NCBI RefSeq assembly: GCF_003474385.1
Contig: NZ_QUCY01000003.1
Coordinates: forward strand, 57,507 to 121,506
Reading direction: 5' to 3'
Source of the DNA: Senegalimassilia sp003474385
GTDB taxonomy: Bacteria; Actinomycetota; Coriobacteriia; Coriobacteriales; Eggerthellaceae
Length of the DNA stretch: 64,000 nt
Made by a program: the position numbers and the translations under genes. Under the pieces are notes generated by a model. It had not been told where the DNA came from and did no database searches. It worked only from the letters and a program-made list of their open reading frames with translations. Numbering within the stretch: the stretch's first letter is position 1; each line of letters opens with the position of its first letter. Positions 1 to 8,529 of this stretch are shown piece by piece.

Positions 1-186
1 GAGACCGGCATGTTCTTCCACGAGCAGAGCGCCGAAGCGCTGGCTTCCTGTATCGAGGAGTTTGAGCGCTGCGGCTTCAGCGCGGCTGCATGCCGCGCCC
101 GCGCGGAGCAGTTCTCGAGGGAGAAATTCAAGAGGGAGATTGCCGCGTTCTGCGATGCGGCCCTCGCCGAGACAGGAGGCGAATGA
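1..186 (+). CDS. Glycosyltransferase, C-terminal end only
   Basis: The window opens inside a reading frame that runs in frame from base 1 to a TGA at 184-186, giving 61 residues. It begins ETGMFFHEQ and continues with an acidic helix and a CRARAEQFSREKFKREI stretch. This matches the usual tail of GT4 (GT-B fold) glycosyltransferases, where a TG-x-LF loop near the nucleotide-sugar site is followed by helices ending in a CR-x-NAE-x-FS-x-E-x-F-x-x-EI pattern. Donor and acceptor cannot be told from this end. Its stop overlaps the start of the next gene (ATGA), so it belongs to the same polysaccharide operon. Confidence 0.7.
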   Translation, partial: ETGMFFHEQSAEALASCIEEFERCGFSAAACRARAEQFSREKFKREIAAFCDAALAETGGE

Positions 187-647
187 CGATGTCAAGGGCT
201 TCGAAAATATTAGCCTGGAGCCGTCGGGGGGGGGCACTTCGAAGACGCTTCGCCCAGACGGCGCTGGTGTTCCTGTTCGGGTGCGACGTGCCTCCGCAGG
301 TGGAGGTCGGCCGTGACGTCGAGCTCCTGCACAACGGCATCGGCACCGTCGTGCACCCGATGACCGTCATTGGGGACGGCGCGTGCATATGCCAGAACGT
401 CACCATCGGCGACGCCACCAACTGGCCCGGCTACGACGGCGAGGGCTGCTTCGAGGGCGTCGTCATAGGCGAGGGCGTGATGGTGTGCACGGGCGCGAAG
501 GTGTTGGGCTCCGACGGGCCGTTGCACGTGGGCAAGGGCACCGTGGTGGGCGCGAACGCCGTGCTGACGAAGAGCACTGGCGAAGATGAGGTCTGGGCAG
601 GCGTGCCCGCCCGGCTGATTAGGAAGAAGAGAACGGCAAACCTGTGA
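183..647 (+). CDS. CysE-like hexapeptide-repeat acyltransferase
   Basis: A protein of 154 residues starting at the ATG that overlaps the upstream stop codon. From about residue 45 it shows the left-handed beta-helix hexapeptide pattern (HNGIGTVVHPMTVIG, ICQNVTIGD, VVIGEGVMVCTGAKVLG, VGKGTVVGANAVL) and ends with VWAGVPARLIRKK, the closing signature of serine-acetyltransferase-like enzymes. In a polysaccharide locus such enzymes usually O-acetylate a sugar; cysteine synthesis is less likely here. Codons 15-17 lie in a run of nine G that could slip and shift the frame. The substrate is unknown. Confidence 0.75.
   Translation: MTMSRASKILAWSRRGGALRRRFAQTALVFLFGCDVPPQVEVGRDVELLHNGIGTVVHPMTVIGDGACICQNVTIGDATNWPGYDGEGCFEGVVIGEGVMVCTGAKVLGSDGPLHVGKGTVVGANAVLTKSTGEDEVWAGVPARLIRKKRTANL
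226..234 (+). repeat. Run of nine G inside a coding region
   Basis: Nine consecutive G residues encode Arg-Gly-Gly-Ala early in the 183-647 acyltransferase. A gain or loss of one base would shift the frame after about 17 codons. Homopolymer runs of this length are classic slipped-strand sites, but variation here is only inferred. Confidence 0.6.
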
Positions 648-698
648 CATTTTAAGAAATGGAATTGTTTTACGTTAAAGAAGAAAGTATCAGGTTCA

Positions 699-1274
699 AT
701 GAATTTATTTCAAAAAGTAGTGTTTTCAGCAAAGCGGAAGATGCTGTTCGCTATAAGGCCCTTCATTGGTAATAGGACTTACACAAAACGTTATATCCAG
801 CTCCTTAGGAATGCGGGAATAGATATAAGACCGTATAACGAATGCGGGTTTATTGCTACGAGCGTGTATTTTGACAAATACGATTTCTCAAAGCTTCATA
901 TTGGGCAAGACGTTTTCCTCACCCATGATGTTATTCTGCTCGTCCACGATCAATCCCCTGTCACGGCATGGAACGGCGAGTCGACACAAAAAGACGAAGG
1001 TTCTTTTTACAACCCCAAGGACATATACATCGGCAACAACGTATTCATTGGCATGAGGACGGTTGTGCTGCCGGGCACTGCCATAGGGGATGACGTGGTT
1101 ATAGGCGCGGGTTCTGTGGTTAAGGGTGACATTCCGGCGGGCACCGTATGGGCAGGAAACCCCGCGAAGATGATCCAAACTACGAAGGAATATCGCGCAA
1201 AGCTAGAGAGACGCGGAGTTTTCGAAGACCGCGATTTTTCAGCGCTTCCCAAGAAAGGCACTTATCATGGCTAA
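699..1274 (+). CDS. Maltose/galactoside O-acetyltransferase-like hexapeptide acyltransferase
   Basis: 191 residues. The C-terminal half contains the hexapeptide beta-helix (HIGQDVFLTHDVILLVHD, IYIGNNVFIGMRTVVLPG, IGDDVVIGAGSVVKGDIPAGTVWAGNPAKMI) that closes the WbbJ/NodL/LacA acetyltransferase family, with the conserved catalytic-type His in VHDQ. It probably acetylates a sugar of the nascent polysaccharide in the cytoplasm. It overlaps the next gene by 8 bases. The coding sequence is more A+T-rich than the genes before and after this block, as often seen in exchanged capsule loci. Confidence 0.8.
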   Translation: MNLFQKVVFSAKRKMLFAIRPFIGNRTYTKRYIQLLRNAGIDIRPYNECGFIATSVYFDKYDFSKLHIGQDVFLTHDVILLVHDQSPVTAWNGESTQKDEGSFYNPKDIYIGNNVFIGMRTVVLPGTAIGDDVVIGAGSVVKGDIPAGTVWAGNPAKMIQTTKEYRAKLERRGVFEDRDFSALPKKGTYHG

Positions 1275-2607
1275 TGTCCTTCTTTACGAGCGGCCGAGCT
1301 CGAGTTTGCTTTTCCGCAACGTTATAACGGCCGTCCACGGGCAATCAACCATTACTGGTATTTCCAGTTATAGAGGCTCGTCGGAGGTGTGGTCTGGGGA
1401 ATTCATCTATCAAGGGAAATATGATTACTATGACCAGGAGTGCGGCGAGCAGATGGACGATATCATCTGTCGCGATAGATCTCTCTCGTTAATGGACAGA
1501 GAGCGAGCCGAGCGTATCGTAAGAAGGTTTTGGAACGGGGCTCGTTCGCTCTTCGAGCATGGTCATTTCGATTATTTCTACACTATAAGCATAGATTGCT
1601 ATGAAATCGATATTCTTCTCCGCCTTGCGCAGCGGTATGGCATTGATGCCGTTTCATGGATAGGGACATTTTTGAAAGGCTATGCGAGGATCACGCTTCG
1701 TGGGGAGAGGCGTATCTTAGGTAGACATGTAACGTGCGATGAAGCCGAATGCTTAGCTCGCCAGTTGCTAGACAAAGTTTATCTCCCTGCCTCTGAGAGC
1801 TCAAACATTCAAAAAAAGAAACAGGATGTGCAACGGTTTTATGTGCGTAGAAAACTCATCGAAAACCTGTACAACCCTCTTCAAAAAGTCCTAAAGCACG
1901 ACCCTGACAATTTAATGTACAACGTTTACACCTTTCCAGATATGACGTTCGATGACGTTTACGGCTCAAATTACGATGATTACTTTACTTCGCTTGATTG
2001 CATTCAGATAGAGCGAACGAATACCATCTACTATCCGATGCATCTGATACCCGAGGCGACGACTAGTTACTGGTGTCAAGATGTTATAACTCCTGGTAAA
2101 GGAGACAACATCAGTTCTTACGCCGAATATGTCAAGAGGTTCATCGCTGAGGCCGACCCTGGCATTCATTTTCTTATCAAAGAACACCCTGCGATGTTCG
2201 GCAGGAGGCCCCTGACTTTCTACCGTGAGCTCCAAAGCTACAGCAACGTTGACGTGATACATCCAATGGTTCGTAGTAATGATTTGCTTGATCTCGTAGA
2301 CAACGTTCTTGTAGATGACGGAACCGTCGGCATCGAGAGCCTTATTAGGGGGAAACGCGTCCTTTCGCTTGAGGAGAACTACTATAGCAGCCTGCATCCC
2401 AACATAAGCGTCGTTCCCCGCGTGACCTCGGGCGAGCTCTCGACGCGGATTGCTGAAATCGACCCCATTGCGTTTGTTGAGTCTCTGCTGGCCGATACTT
2501 TTCCTTCTGACTACGACAACGGAAAGAATCAAAACAAATGTGCGGTGGAACCTATAGCCGCCGGCGTCAAGTCTTACCTTGAAACGCGAAACGGCAGCAA
2601 TCGATGA
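1267..2607 (+). CDS. Capsule polysaccharide transferase, KpsS/GT-B-like
   Basis: 446 residues without a signal peptide. The C-terminal half has FLIKEHPAMFGRR, a conserved EHP motif, then DVIHPMVRSNDLLDLVDNVLVDDGTVGIESLIRGKRVL. This is the nucleotide-sugar-binding half of capsule biosynthesis enzymes of the KpsS/LipB or Kdo-transferase type (GT-B fold), where a serine or threonine and a glutamate follow the DD. It would act at the inner membrane face to extend or prime the polysaccharide. Gene overlaps on both sides (8 and 4 bases) show tight coupling. Donor sugar is unknown; given the downstream nonulosonate genes, a nonulosonate transferase is one possibility. Confidence 0.6.
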   Translation: MANVLLYERPSSSLLFRNVITAVHGQSTITGISSYRGSSEVWSGEFIYQGKYDYYDQECGEQMDDIICRDRSLSLMDRERAERIVRRFWNGARSLFEHGHFDYFYTISIDCYEIDILLRLAQRYGIDAVSWIGTFLKGYARITLRGERRILGRHVTCDEAECLARQLLDKVYLPASESSNIQKKKQDVQRFYVRRKLIENLYNPLQKVLKHDPDNLMYNVYTFPDMTFDDVYGSNYDDYFTSLDCIQIERTNTIYYPMHLIPEATTSYWCQDVITPGKGDNISSYAEYVKRFIAEADPGIHFLIKEHPAMFGRRPLTFYRELQSYSNVDVIHPMVRSNDLLDLVDNVLVDDGTVGIESLIRGKRVLSLEENYYSSLHPNISVVPRVTSGELSTRIAEIDPIAFVESLLADTFPSDYDNGKNQNKCAVEPIAAGVKSYLETRNGSNR

Positions 2608-3938
2608 GCCAGAGTGTTGGAAAACAAGTCACTCTCAGCAGGCTGTTCTTCTTGTCGGCTGCCGTGTGCACGCTAATTTCCTTTTTCGGCCCTTTTGCAT
2701 GGGAGGTCTATGACCCAGAGGCGCTAATCTACTTCTTTGCTGTTGAGGGGATTTTCTGGCTGGGGCTGCTTTGCGGCAGGTACTTTGCGATTAGCGGGAA
2801 GGGCCCTAAAGAAAAAAGTTGCCACTTTAACCGAAAAGGATACGCGGCCATTCTGCTGGCGTTTTCTGTGCTCAGCATCGTAGCCTGCATATATCTGTTA
2901 ATTCGCTTTCGGTCGTATTACGGCAGCTCATATCAATTCGGTGAAGCCTCATATGAGTTCGCTGAAGAGGGTCGAGGTTTGCTTGATAAAATTTGCACAG
3001 TTTCCTTGCAGTTTGGCATGGCCAGCTACCTAATGGGACTTTGCACTGCCTGCAATCAACACGGGTTGGGAAAAGCGCTCTCCGTTGCCGGTTTTTGGAC
3101 GACGGCCCTCTATTACACTGCGAGCGGTTCGAGATTTACGGCTGTTGTCGGCTTAATCGTCTTCCTTGTTGCCAACAGGCAGCAATCTATCGCAGCGCTT
3201 CAGAAGATTGCCACTCGGATGCGCATGCGAAAAGGCATGCAAAAAATCGTTGTGGTTTTCCTGGCCGTCATCGTCGTAGCGGCTATTGGTGCCATTACCA
3301 GCACGAGAATGGATACGGAGTCGAGAATCCCGCAGAACCATTACGAGTTCGTGCCAGGGGACAGCCCCCTTAAGGACAGTTGGGCTCCTTTTGCGGAGAG
3401 TGCCGGAGGCTCCGCAAACGCCATTTTCAGTTTATTTGACTATATCGGAGAATCACCGTTCGTGTTCTCTGCCTACTGGCATTTCTACATGCCCGAAAAG
3501 GTGTATTGGGGCGAGAGCACCTTGCGCTCGGTAGGGCAGGTTCTGCGACCTCTCGGGATTGATGTCGTCCAATCTGAAATGAGCATATACCAAGAAATCG
3601 GAGGCGGTACAGGGAAGTATTCGGGCTTCGTGTATACGCTCATCGTGGATTTCGGCAGGTATCTCACGCCTTTCGTCGCTTTTCTCATCGGCTTCCTGTT
3701 CTCAAAGATCGAGAGGCATCGAGGGGATAGTCCGCTAATGGGGTCGCTTTATCCCTGTGTGGTCGCATCCGTGGTTTTTGCCCCCATCTATTACTTTTAT
3801 GTTGGCAGACTTGACTTCGTTGTCATGGGCCTTTTCGTACTCGAGGTTTTAAGGCGCTTGACGACTAAACAGGGTCGCCCCGCCGCCAGAAATGATTCGA
3901 CACGCCGCTATGGAGAAACCTGCCATGGGTTGCGCTAG
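2604..3938 (+). CDS. O-antigen/capsule repeat-unit polymerase, Wzy-like
   Basis: 444 residues, mostly hydrophobic, with about 10-12 likely membrane segments and one long extracytoplasmic stretch (around residues 230-310: QNHYEFVPGDSP to FYMPEKVYWGE). This is the layout of Wzy polymerases, which join undecaprenyl-linked repeat units outside the membrane. It overlaps the upstream gene by ATGA. Wzy proteins share little sequence, so the call rests on topology and the adjacent Wzx flippase. Codon use is A+T-leaning like the two genes before it. Confidence 0.7.
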   Translation: MSQSVGKQVTLSRLFFLSAAVCTLISFFGPFAWEVYDPEALIYFFAVEGIFWLGLLCGRYFAISGKGPKEKSCHFNRKGYAAILLAFSVLSIVACIYLLIRFRSYYGSSYQFGEASYEFAEEGRGLLDKICTVSLQFGMASYLMGLCTACNQHGLGKALSVAGFWTTALYYTASGSRFTAVVGLIVFLVANRQQSIAALQKIATRMRMRKGMQKIVVVFLAVIVVAAIGAITSTRMDTESRIPQNHYEFVPGDSPLKDSWAPFAESAGGSANAIFSLFDYIGESPFVFSAYWHFYMPEKVYWGESTLRSVGQVLRPLGIDVVQSEMSIYQEIGGGTGKYSGFVYTLIVDFGRYLTPFVAFLIGFLFSKIERHRGDSPLMGSLYPCVVASVVFAPIYYFYVGRLDFVVMGLFVLEVLRRLTTKQGRPAARNDSTRRYGETCHGLR

Positions 3939-4081
3939 GGGAAGATATTTTGGGTGCTGTGACTGCCGTGCCCGTTTGTCAACGCCTTTCATGTGGGAGG
4001 GGTTGACGTTGCAGCGATTATTCCTTCGCGAGGATTTTGCAAGAGCTATGGAAATCGGCCGCAATTCCACGAGGTGTAGCT

Positions 4082-5506
4082 ATGGCGAGCATTAAGGATG
4101 TTCTGAAGGGTTCGCTGACCTACTCGGTTGTTCCCATCTGCACGGCGCTGCTGACGCTTTTCGTTGTCCCGTTCGTCTCGTATGTGTATCCAACCGACGA
4201 ATATGGGAAAATCAACCTCTTCTACACAGTCGGTTCCTTGGGGATGAGCATATTCCTCCTTGGCTTCGACTACTTCTTCATGCGCAATTACTACGATTAT
4301 GATGAAGGCCGCTCCCCGAAGGTCCTCTTTACGCTGGCCTTGGCCGTTGGCATCGGTGTCGACGTTGTGGCTAGCGTGGCCGTCTTCCTTTTTTTCAGAG
4401 GGGCTGCTTCCAAGGTGCTGTTCGGGAGGGACGACCCCGCGAGCCTTCTCATGCTCGCGGTTTACATCGCGTGCCTGATTGCGTTCCGCCTCCTCAACAC
4501 GATGGCCAGGATGCGCGGGAACGCGGCCCGCTTCAACGTCCAAAGCGTCATGCAGAACGTCATCACGCGGGCGTCGTTCGTCTTGATCGCATGGTATTCG
4601 ACCAGCTACCAGTGGGCGCTTCTCGTCATGACGCTTGGTATGGCTCTCGTCACTGCTGTTTTCATGTTCAGGCAGCGCAGCGAGTGTCTTCAGCTCGTCT
4701 CTCGGTCGACTGCCGGACCGTTGGTAAAAGCTGGCTGGCTTTTCGGCGTGCCGTGCATGCTCGACGCAATGGCGACCCAATTGAACTCGTCGATTGGCAA
4801 GATAGTCCTGAGCGGTTACGGGATGTTCGACGCGGTTGGTGTGCTGGCCATAGCCACGACCTTATCGACGGCCTTTTCGATGATACCTCAGGCCTTCGGA
4901 ACGTATTGGGCACCGTTCATGTACAAAAACTATAAGACAGAGCAACGGCTTATTAGGAACATGCACGACCTCGTCATGGTCCTCTCCATCGCGCTCGCGG
5001 TCGGCATATACGCTCTCCAGGATGTCTTGTTCCTCTTGGTGGGCCAATCTTATAAGACTGGCCAGGCCATCTTTATGCTGCTTATGTTGGTTCCCGTCCA
5101 GTCCCTTATATGCGAGACCACCAACTACGGGATAATGCTCGAGAACAAGCCCGTTTACGGCACGGCCGCGACAGCATGCGGCGTCGCGCTGTGCGCCGTG
5201 TTGACCATCTGTCTTGTCCCTTCTCTCGAGGTGAACGCCGTCGGTATCGCCGTAGGCTTGTCGGCCGTGGTGACCGGCGTCATGCGCAGCGTCATCGGCT
5301 GCAGGTTCTACAGGAGCGTCAACAGCTGGGGAAGGACCGCCGTCGGCTCTGCCTTGATCATCGCTGTGTGCGCCTCTAACTTCTTCGTTTACCAGTCCCT
5401 GCCGGCGCGGCTCCTGATATCGGGTGTGGTCCTTGCGATCACGTGCCTTTTGTACAGAAGGCAGCTTGCTTACGGCCTCGAGAGGCTGAAGAGTTCACGC
5501 ACCTAG
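4082..5506 (+). CDS. Polysaccharide flippase, Wzx/MATE-like
   Basis: 474 residues with about 12-14 hydrophobic segments, beginning with a SIKDVLKGSLTYSVVPICTALLTLFVVPFVSYV-type first helix that is typical of PST-family (MOP superfamily) flippases. I chose the ATG at 4082 because a GAGG sits just upstream; an in-frame ATG at 4037 would add a hydrophilic tail without an evident ribosome site. It would move lipid-linked repeat units across the membrane for the Wzy polymerase. About 140 bases separate it from wzy with no recognisable gene between. Confidence 0.8.
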   Translation: MASIKDVLKGSLTYSVVPICTALLTLFVVPFVSYVYPTDEYGKINLFYTVGSLGMSIFLLGFDYFFMRNYYDYDEGRSPKVLFTLALAVGIGVDVVASVAVFLFFRGAASKVLFGRDDPASLLMLAVYIACLIAFRLLNTMARMRGNAARFNVQSVMQNVITRASFVLIAWYSTSYQWALLVMTLGMALVTAVFMFRQRSECLQLVSRSTAGPLVKAGWLFGVPCMLDAMATQLNSSIGKIVLSGYGMFDAVGVLAIATTLSTAFSMIPQAFGTYWAPFMYKNYKTEQRLIRNMHDLVMVLSIALAVGIYALQDVLFLLVGQSYKTGQAIFMLLMLVPVQSLICETTNYGIMLENKPVYGTAATACGVALCAVLTICLVPSLEVNAVGIAVGLSAVVTGVMRSVIGCRFYRSVNSWGRTAVGSALIIAVCASNFFVYQSLPARLLISGVVLAITCLLYRRQLAYGLERLKSSRT

Positions 5507-5576
5507 GGCACGAGGCATCCAAGCCAACTCAGATCTTTGAAAACGTTCGAATACAGATAGAAAGGCAGTTAGACTC

Positions 5577-6623
5577 ATGTCCACCTTCAACGGCTCGACG
5601 CTGATGATCACGGGAGGGACGGGCTCGTTCGGCAACACCGTCCTGAAGCACTTCCTAACCTCGGACGTAGGGGAGATCCGCATCTTCTCGCGCGACGAGA
5701 AGAAGCAGGACGACATGCGCCACGAGCTGCAGGCCCGCTACCCGAACCACTTCGCCAAGGTGAGGTTCTACATCGGCGATGTGCGCGACATTCAGTCGGT
5801 GCGCGATGCGATGCATGGGGTGGACTACATCTTCCACGCCGCCGCGCTCAAGCAGGTGCCCTCCTGCGAATTCTTTCCGATGGAGGCCGTGCGCACGAAC
5901 ATCCTGGGCACTGACAATGTGCTTCACGCCGCGATGGACGCCGGCGTGAAGAGGGTTGTGTGCCTGTCCACCGACAAGGCCGCCTACCCCATCAACGCCA
6001 TGGGCAAATCCAAGGCCCTCATGGAGAGCGTCATCTTCGCCAACGCCCGCGTGGCCGCCGAGCGGGGCGGCACGGTGGTGTGCTGCACGCGCTACGGCAA
6101 TGTGATGTGCTCGCGCGGCTCGGTCATCCCGCTGTTCATCGAGCAGATCCATGCCGGCAAGCCGATTACGATCACCGAACCGTCCATGACGCGCTTCCTG
6201 ATGAACCTCGACGAGGCCGTGGACCTGGTGAAGTTCGCTTTCGAGCACGCCAACCCCGGCGATCTCTTTATCCAGAAGGCCGATGCGAGCACTATCGGTG
6301 ATTTGGCCAAGGCTGTCCAGCAGCTGTTCGGTGACACGGGAACGAGCGTCATCGGCCCGCGCCACGGTGAGAAGCTGTTCGAGACGCTGATGACCCGCGA
6401 GGAGCGCTTGCGCGCCGAGGACATGGGCGGCTACTACCGCGTGTCGGCCGACATCCGCGGCCTGAACTACGACACCAAACAGGCTTCCGGCGAGGTGAAG
6501 ACCATGACCGGCGAGTCCTATACGTCCCACAACACCAACCGCCTGGATGTTGAGGGCACTGTGAGGAAGATCATGACCGCCGAGTACGTCCGCGAAGAGC
6601 TCGACGGCATTAGGCACAACTAG
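5577..6623 (+). CDS. pseB: Inverting UDP-GlcNAc 4,6-dehydratase (PseB role, CapE/FnlA-like sequence)
   Basis: 348-residue extended SDR enzyme: N-terminal GGTGSFG dinucleotide motif, SRDEKKQDDMRH, FHAAALKQVPSCEFFP, STDKAAYPINAMGKSKALME with the altered catalytic Y-x-x-x-K region (MGKSK) of this class, and CTRYGNVMCSRGSVIPLF. These details resemble CapE/WbjB/FnlA more than Helicobacter PseB. Both types make UDP-2-acetamido-2,6-dideoxy-beta-L-arabino-hexos-4-ulose, the substrate of PseC. As pseC, F, I, G and H follow, the PseB role is the best reading. Absence of FnlB/FnlC-type genes here argues against L-FucNAc synthesis. Confidence 0.85.
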   Translation: MSTFNGSTLMITGGTGSFGNTVLKHFLTSDVGEIRIFSRDEKKQDDMRHELQARYPNHFAKVRFYIGDVRDIQSVRDAMHGVDYIFHAAALKQVPSCEFFPMEAVRTNILGTDNVLHAAMDAGVKRVVCLSTDKAAYPINAMGKSKALMESVIFANARVAAERGGTVVCCTRYGNVMCSRGSVIPLFIEQIHAGKPITITEPSMTRFLMNLDEAVDLVKFAFEHANPGDLFIQKADASTIGDLAKAVQQLFGDTGTSVIGPRHGEKLFETLMTREERLRAEDMGGYYRVSADIRGLNYDTKQASGEVKTMTGESYTSHNTNRLDVEGTVRKIMTAEYVREELDGIRHN

Positions 6624-6635
6624 AGGAGGTCATCG

Positions 6636-7292
6636 ATGATCTACAGATTCCCCCTGCGCGACGTCAAGGACATGCTGCTCAACCAGATAGGCAACAATTT
6701 CTTCAAGTCCATCGACGACGAGCGCCTGATCACCAAACATTTCGAGCGGACGCTCGAGAGGCTGGAGTGCAACATCTCCGCCAACGATAACAAATACTAC
6801 TGGAGGCTCAACGCCGCCGGCGAGCGCGAGGCGTACTTCGATCCGCTGCACACCTGCCAGTGGATGTTGTTCCTGTATCTGACCGCGAACACCATCTACT
6901 GCGAGGAGAAGGACAACCCCGAGGCCGCGCGTGTGGTGTGCGACAAGATCTACGGGCAGATGAAGACCGTGTCGGGCTGCGACCTGTACTACGAGGTTGA
7001 GATGCCCGGGGCCTTCAGCTTCGACCACCCGACGGGCTCCTTCATGGGCCGCGCCACCTACGGGGAAGGCTTCTCGTTCACCCAGGGGTGCACGGTGGGC
7101 AACCTCAACGAGGTGTACCCGGTCATTGGGCGCGATGTGCAGATGTGCACCGGCAGCAAGGTGCTGGGCGACTCGCACATCGGCGACGGCTGCGTGATAG
7201 GCGAGGGCGCCGTGGTGAGAGACGAGGACGTGCCCGCAGGCTCCCTCGTGTACGGCAAGACCCCGAACCTGAAGATCACGCCCAAGAACTAG
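6636..7292 (+). CDS. CysE-like sugar acyltransferase inside the pseudaminate locus
   Basis: 218 residues in two parts: an N-terminal helical domain (residues 1-110, with YWRLNAAGEREAYFDPLHTCQWM) like the helical region of serine acetyltransferase, and a C-terminal left-handed beta-helix (GRATYGEGFSFTQGCTVG, VIGRDVQMCTGSKVLG, IGDGCVIGEGAVV). It starts 13 bases after the dehydratase, behind GGAGG. Its place between the first two steps of the pathway suggests that it decorates the nonulosonate or its precursor, but PseH (13195-13713) already supplies the standard N-acetylation, so this may be an O-acyl or alternative N-acyl transferase. Substrate unknown. Confidence 0.65.
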   Translation: MIYRFPLRDVKDMLLNQIGNNFFKSIDDERLITKHFERTLERLECNISANDNKYYWRLNAAGEREAYFDPLHTCQWMLFLYLTANTIYCEEKDNPEAARVVCDKIYGQMKTVSGCDLYYEVEMPGAFSFDHPTGSFMGRATYGEGFSFTQGCTVGNLNEVYPVIGRDVQMCTGSKVLGDSHIGDGCVIGEGAVVRDEDVPAGSLVYGKTPNLKITPKN

Positions 7293-7320
7293 AGACACAT
7301 CACCTACAGGAGGTTTTGAC

Positions 7321-8529
7321 ATGGAGGAGCTTGCAATCAACGGCGGCGCGCCCGTCAGCCCGAGGATGTTGGGCTACGGGCACCAGGATATCAACGAGGA
7401 TGATGTGAAGGCGGTCGCCGACTGCCTGCGCGGTGACTATCTGACCTGCGGACCAGCGACCGCGGCCTTCGAGGAATCCATCAAGGTGGCCACCGGCGCC
7501 GAGTACGTGACCGCCGTGGCCAACGGCACTGCCGCCTTGCACGTGGCGTGCCTGGCAGCCGGTATCAAGCCTGGTGACGAGGTGATCGTGTCGCCCATCA
7601 CCTTCGCGGCGTCGGCTAACTGCGTGCGCTACTGCGGCGCCACACCGGTGTTCGCCGACATCGACCCCGAGACCTGGAACATAGACCCGGCCTCGATCCG
7701 CGAAAAGCTGACCGAGAAGACCCGCGCCATCGTGGCCGTGGACTTCGGCGGTGTGCACGTGGATTCCGACGCGATTCGTAAGATCTGCGACGAGCGTGGC
7801 CTGACCTTTATCGAGGACGCGGCCCATGCCATGGGCACGCGCCACAACGGCCGCGCGGTGGGCTCCATCGCCGACATCACGACGTTCAGCTTCCATCCGG
7901 TGAAGACCGTTACTACCGGCGAGGGCGGCGCCGTTGCCACGAGCGACTCCGAGTTGGGCAAGATGATCGAGCTGTACGCTAAGCATGGCATTACGCGCGA
8001 TTACGGTCTGATGCGCGAGAAGGATCAGGGTGGCTGGTACTACGAGCAGCTGGTGCTGGGTTACAACTATCGCATTAGCGACATCGAGGCCTCGCTCGGC
8101 GTGAGCCAGATGAAACGCTTGGGCCAGTTTGGCAATCGACGCAAGCAGCTCGTTGCCTTCTACAACGAGCAGTTTGCCAAGATTCCCGAGGTGCAGTTCC
8201 AACAGGACGCTACGCCCGAAGACACTGTGCGTCATCTGTATTGCTTGAAGTTCGACACCGAAGCCCTGGGCGTGACGCGCCGCTTCATTTTCGATGTGTT
8301 GCGTGCGGAGAACATCGGCGTGAACGTGCATTACCTGCCTGTTTATCTGCTGCCCTACTACAAAGACCTGGGTCACGGTCGTGGGGATTGCCCTAACGCT
8401 GAGGACTACTACGATCATTGTGTCACATTGCCGCTGCACTGCGGACTTACCGATGAAGATGCCCAATGCGTAGTGGACGCTGTGGCGAAGATTGTCGAGT
8501 GGTGCCGTGCAAATAAGGGGGCGGAATAG
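7321..8529 (+). CDS. pseC: UDP-4-amino-4,6-dideoxy-N-acetyl-beta-L-altrosamine transaminase
   Basis: 402 residues of the DegT/DnrJ/EryC1 PLP aminotransferase family. Visible hallmarks are ANGTAALHVACLAAGI, SPITFAASANCVRYCGA, VDFGG, IEDAAHAMG, and FSFHPVKTVTTGEGG, where K in HPVK is the PLP lysine. HGITRD, WYYEQLVLGYNYRISDIEASLG and IGVNVHYLPVYLLPYY are typical of PseC in particular. It transfers an amino group from glutamate to C4 of the PseB product. A strong AGGAGG precedes the ATG. The stop overlaps the GTG start of pseF (TAGTG). Confidence 0.92.
   Translation: MEELAINGGAPVSPRMLGYGHQDINEDDVKAVADCLRGDYLTCGPATAAFEESIKVATGAEYVTAVANGTAALHVACLAAGIKPGDEVIVSPITFAASANCVRYCGATPVFADIDPETWNIDPASIREKLTEKTRAIVAVDFGGVHVDSDAIRKICDERGLTFIEDAAHAMGTRHNGRAVGSIADITTFSFHPVKTVTTGEGGAVATSDSELGKMIELYAKHGITRDYGLMREKDQGGWYYEQLVLGYNYRISDIEASLGVSQMKRLGQFGNRRKQLVAFYNEQFAKIPEVQFQQDATPEDTVRHLYCLKFDTEALGVTRRFIFDVLRAENIGVNVHYLPVYLLPYYKDLGHGRGDCPNAEDYYDHCVTLPLHCGLTDEDAQCVVDAVAKIVEWCRANKGAE

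Noticed and set aside
5577..8529. L-FucNAc synthesis by the CapE/FnlA-like dehydratase
   Set aside because: No FnlB/FnlC-like epimerase genes follow; PseC, PseF, PseG and PseH do.
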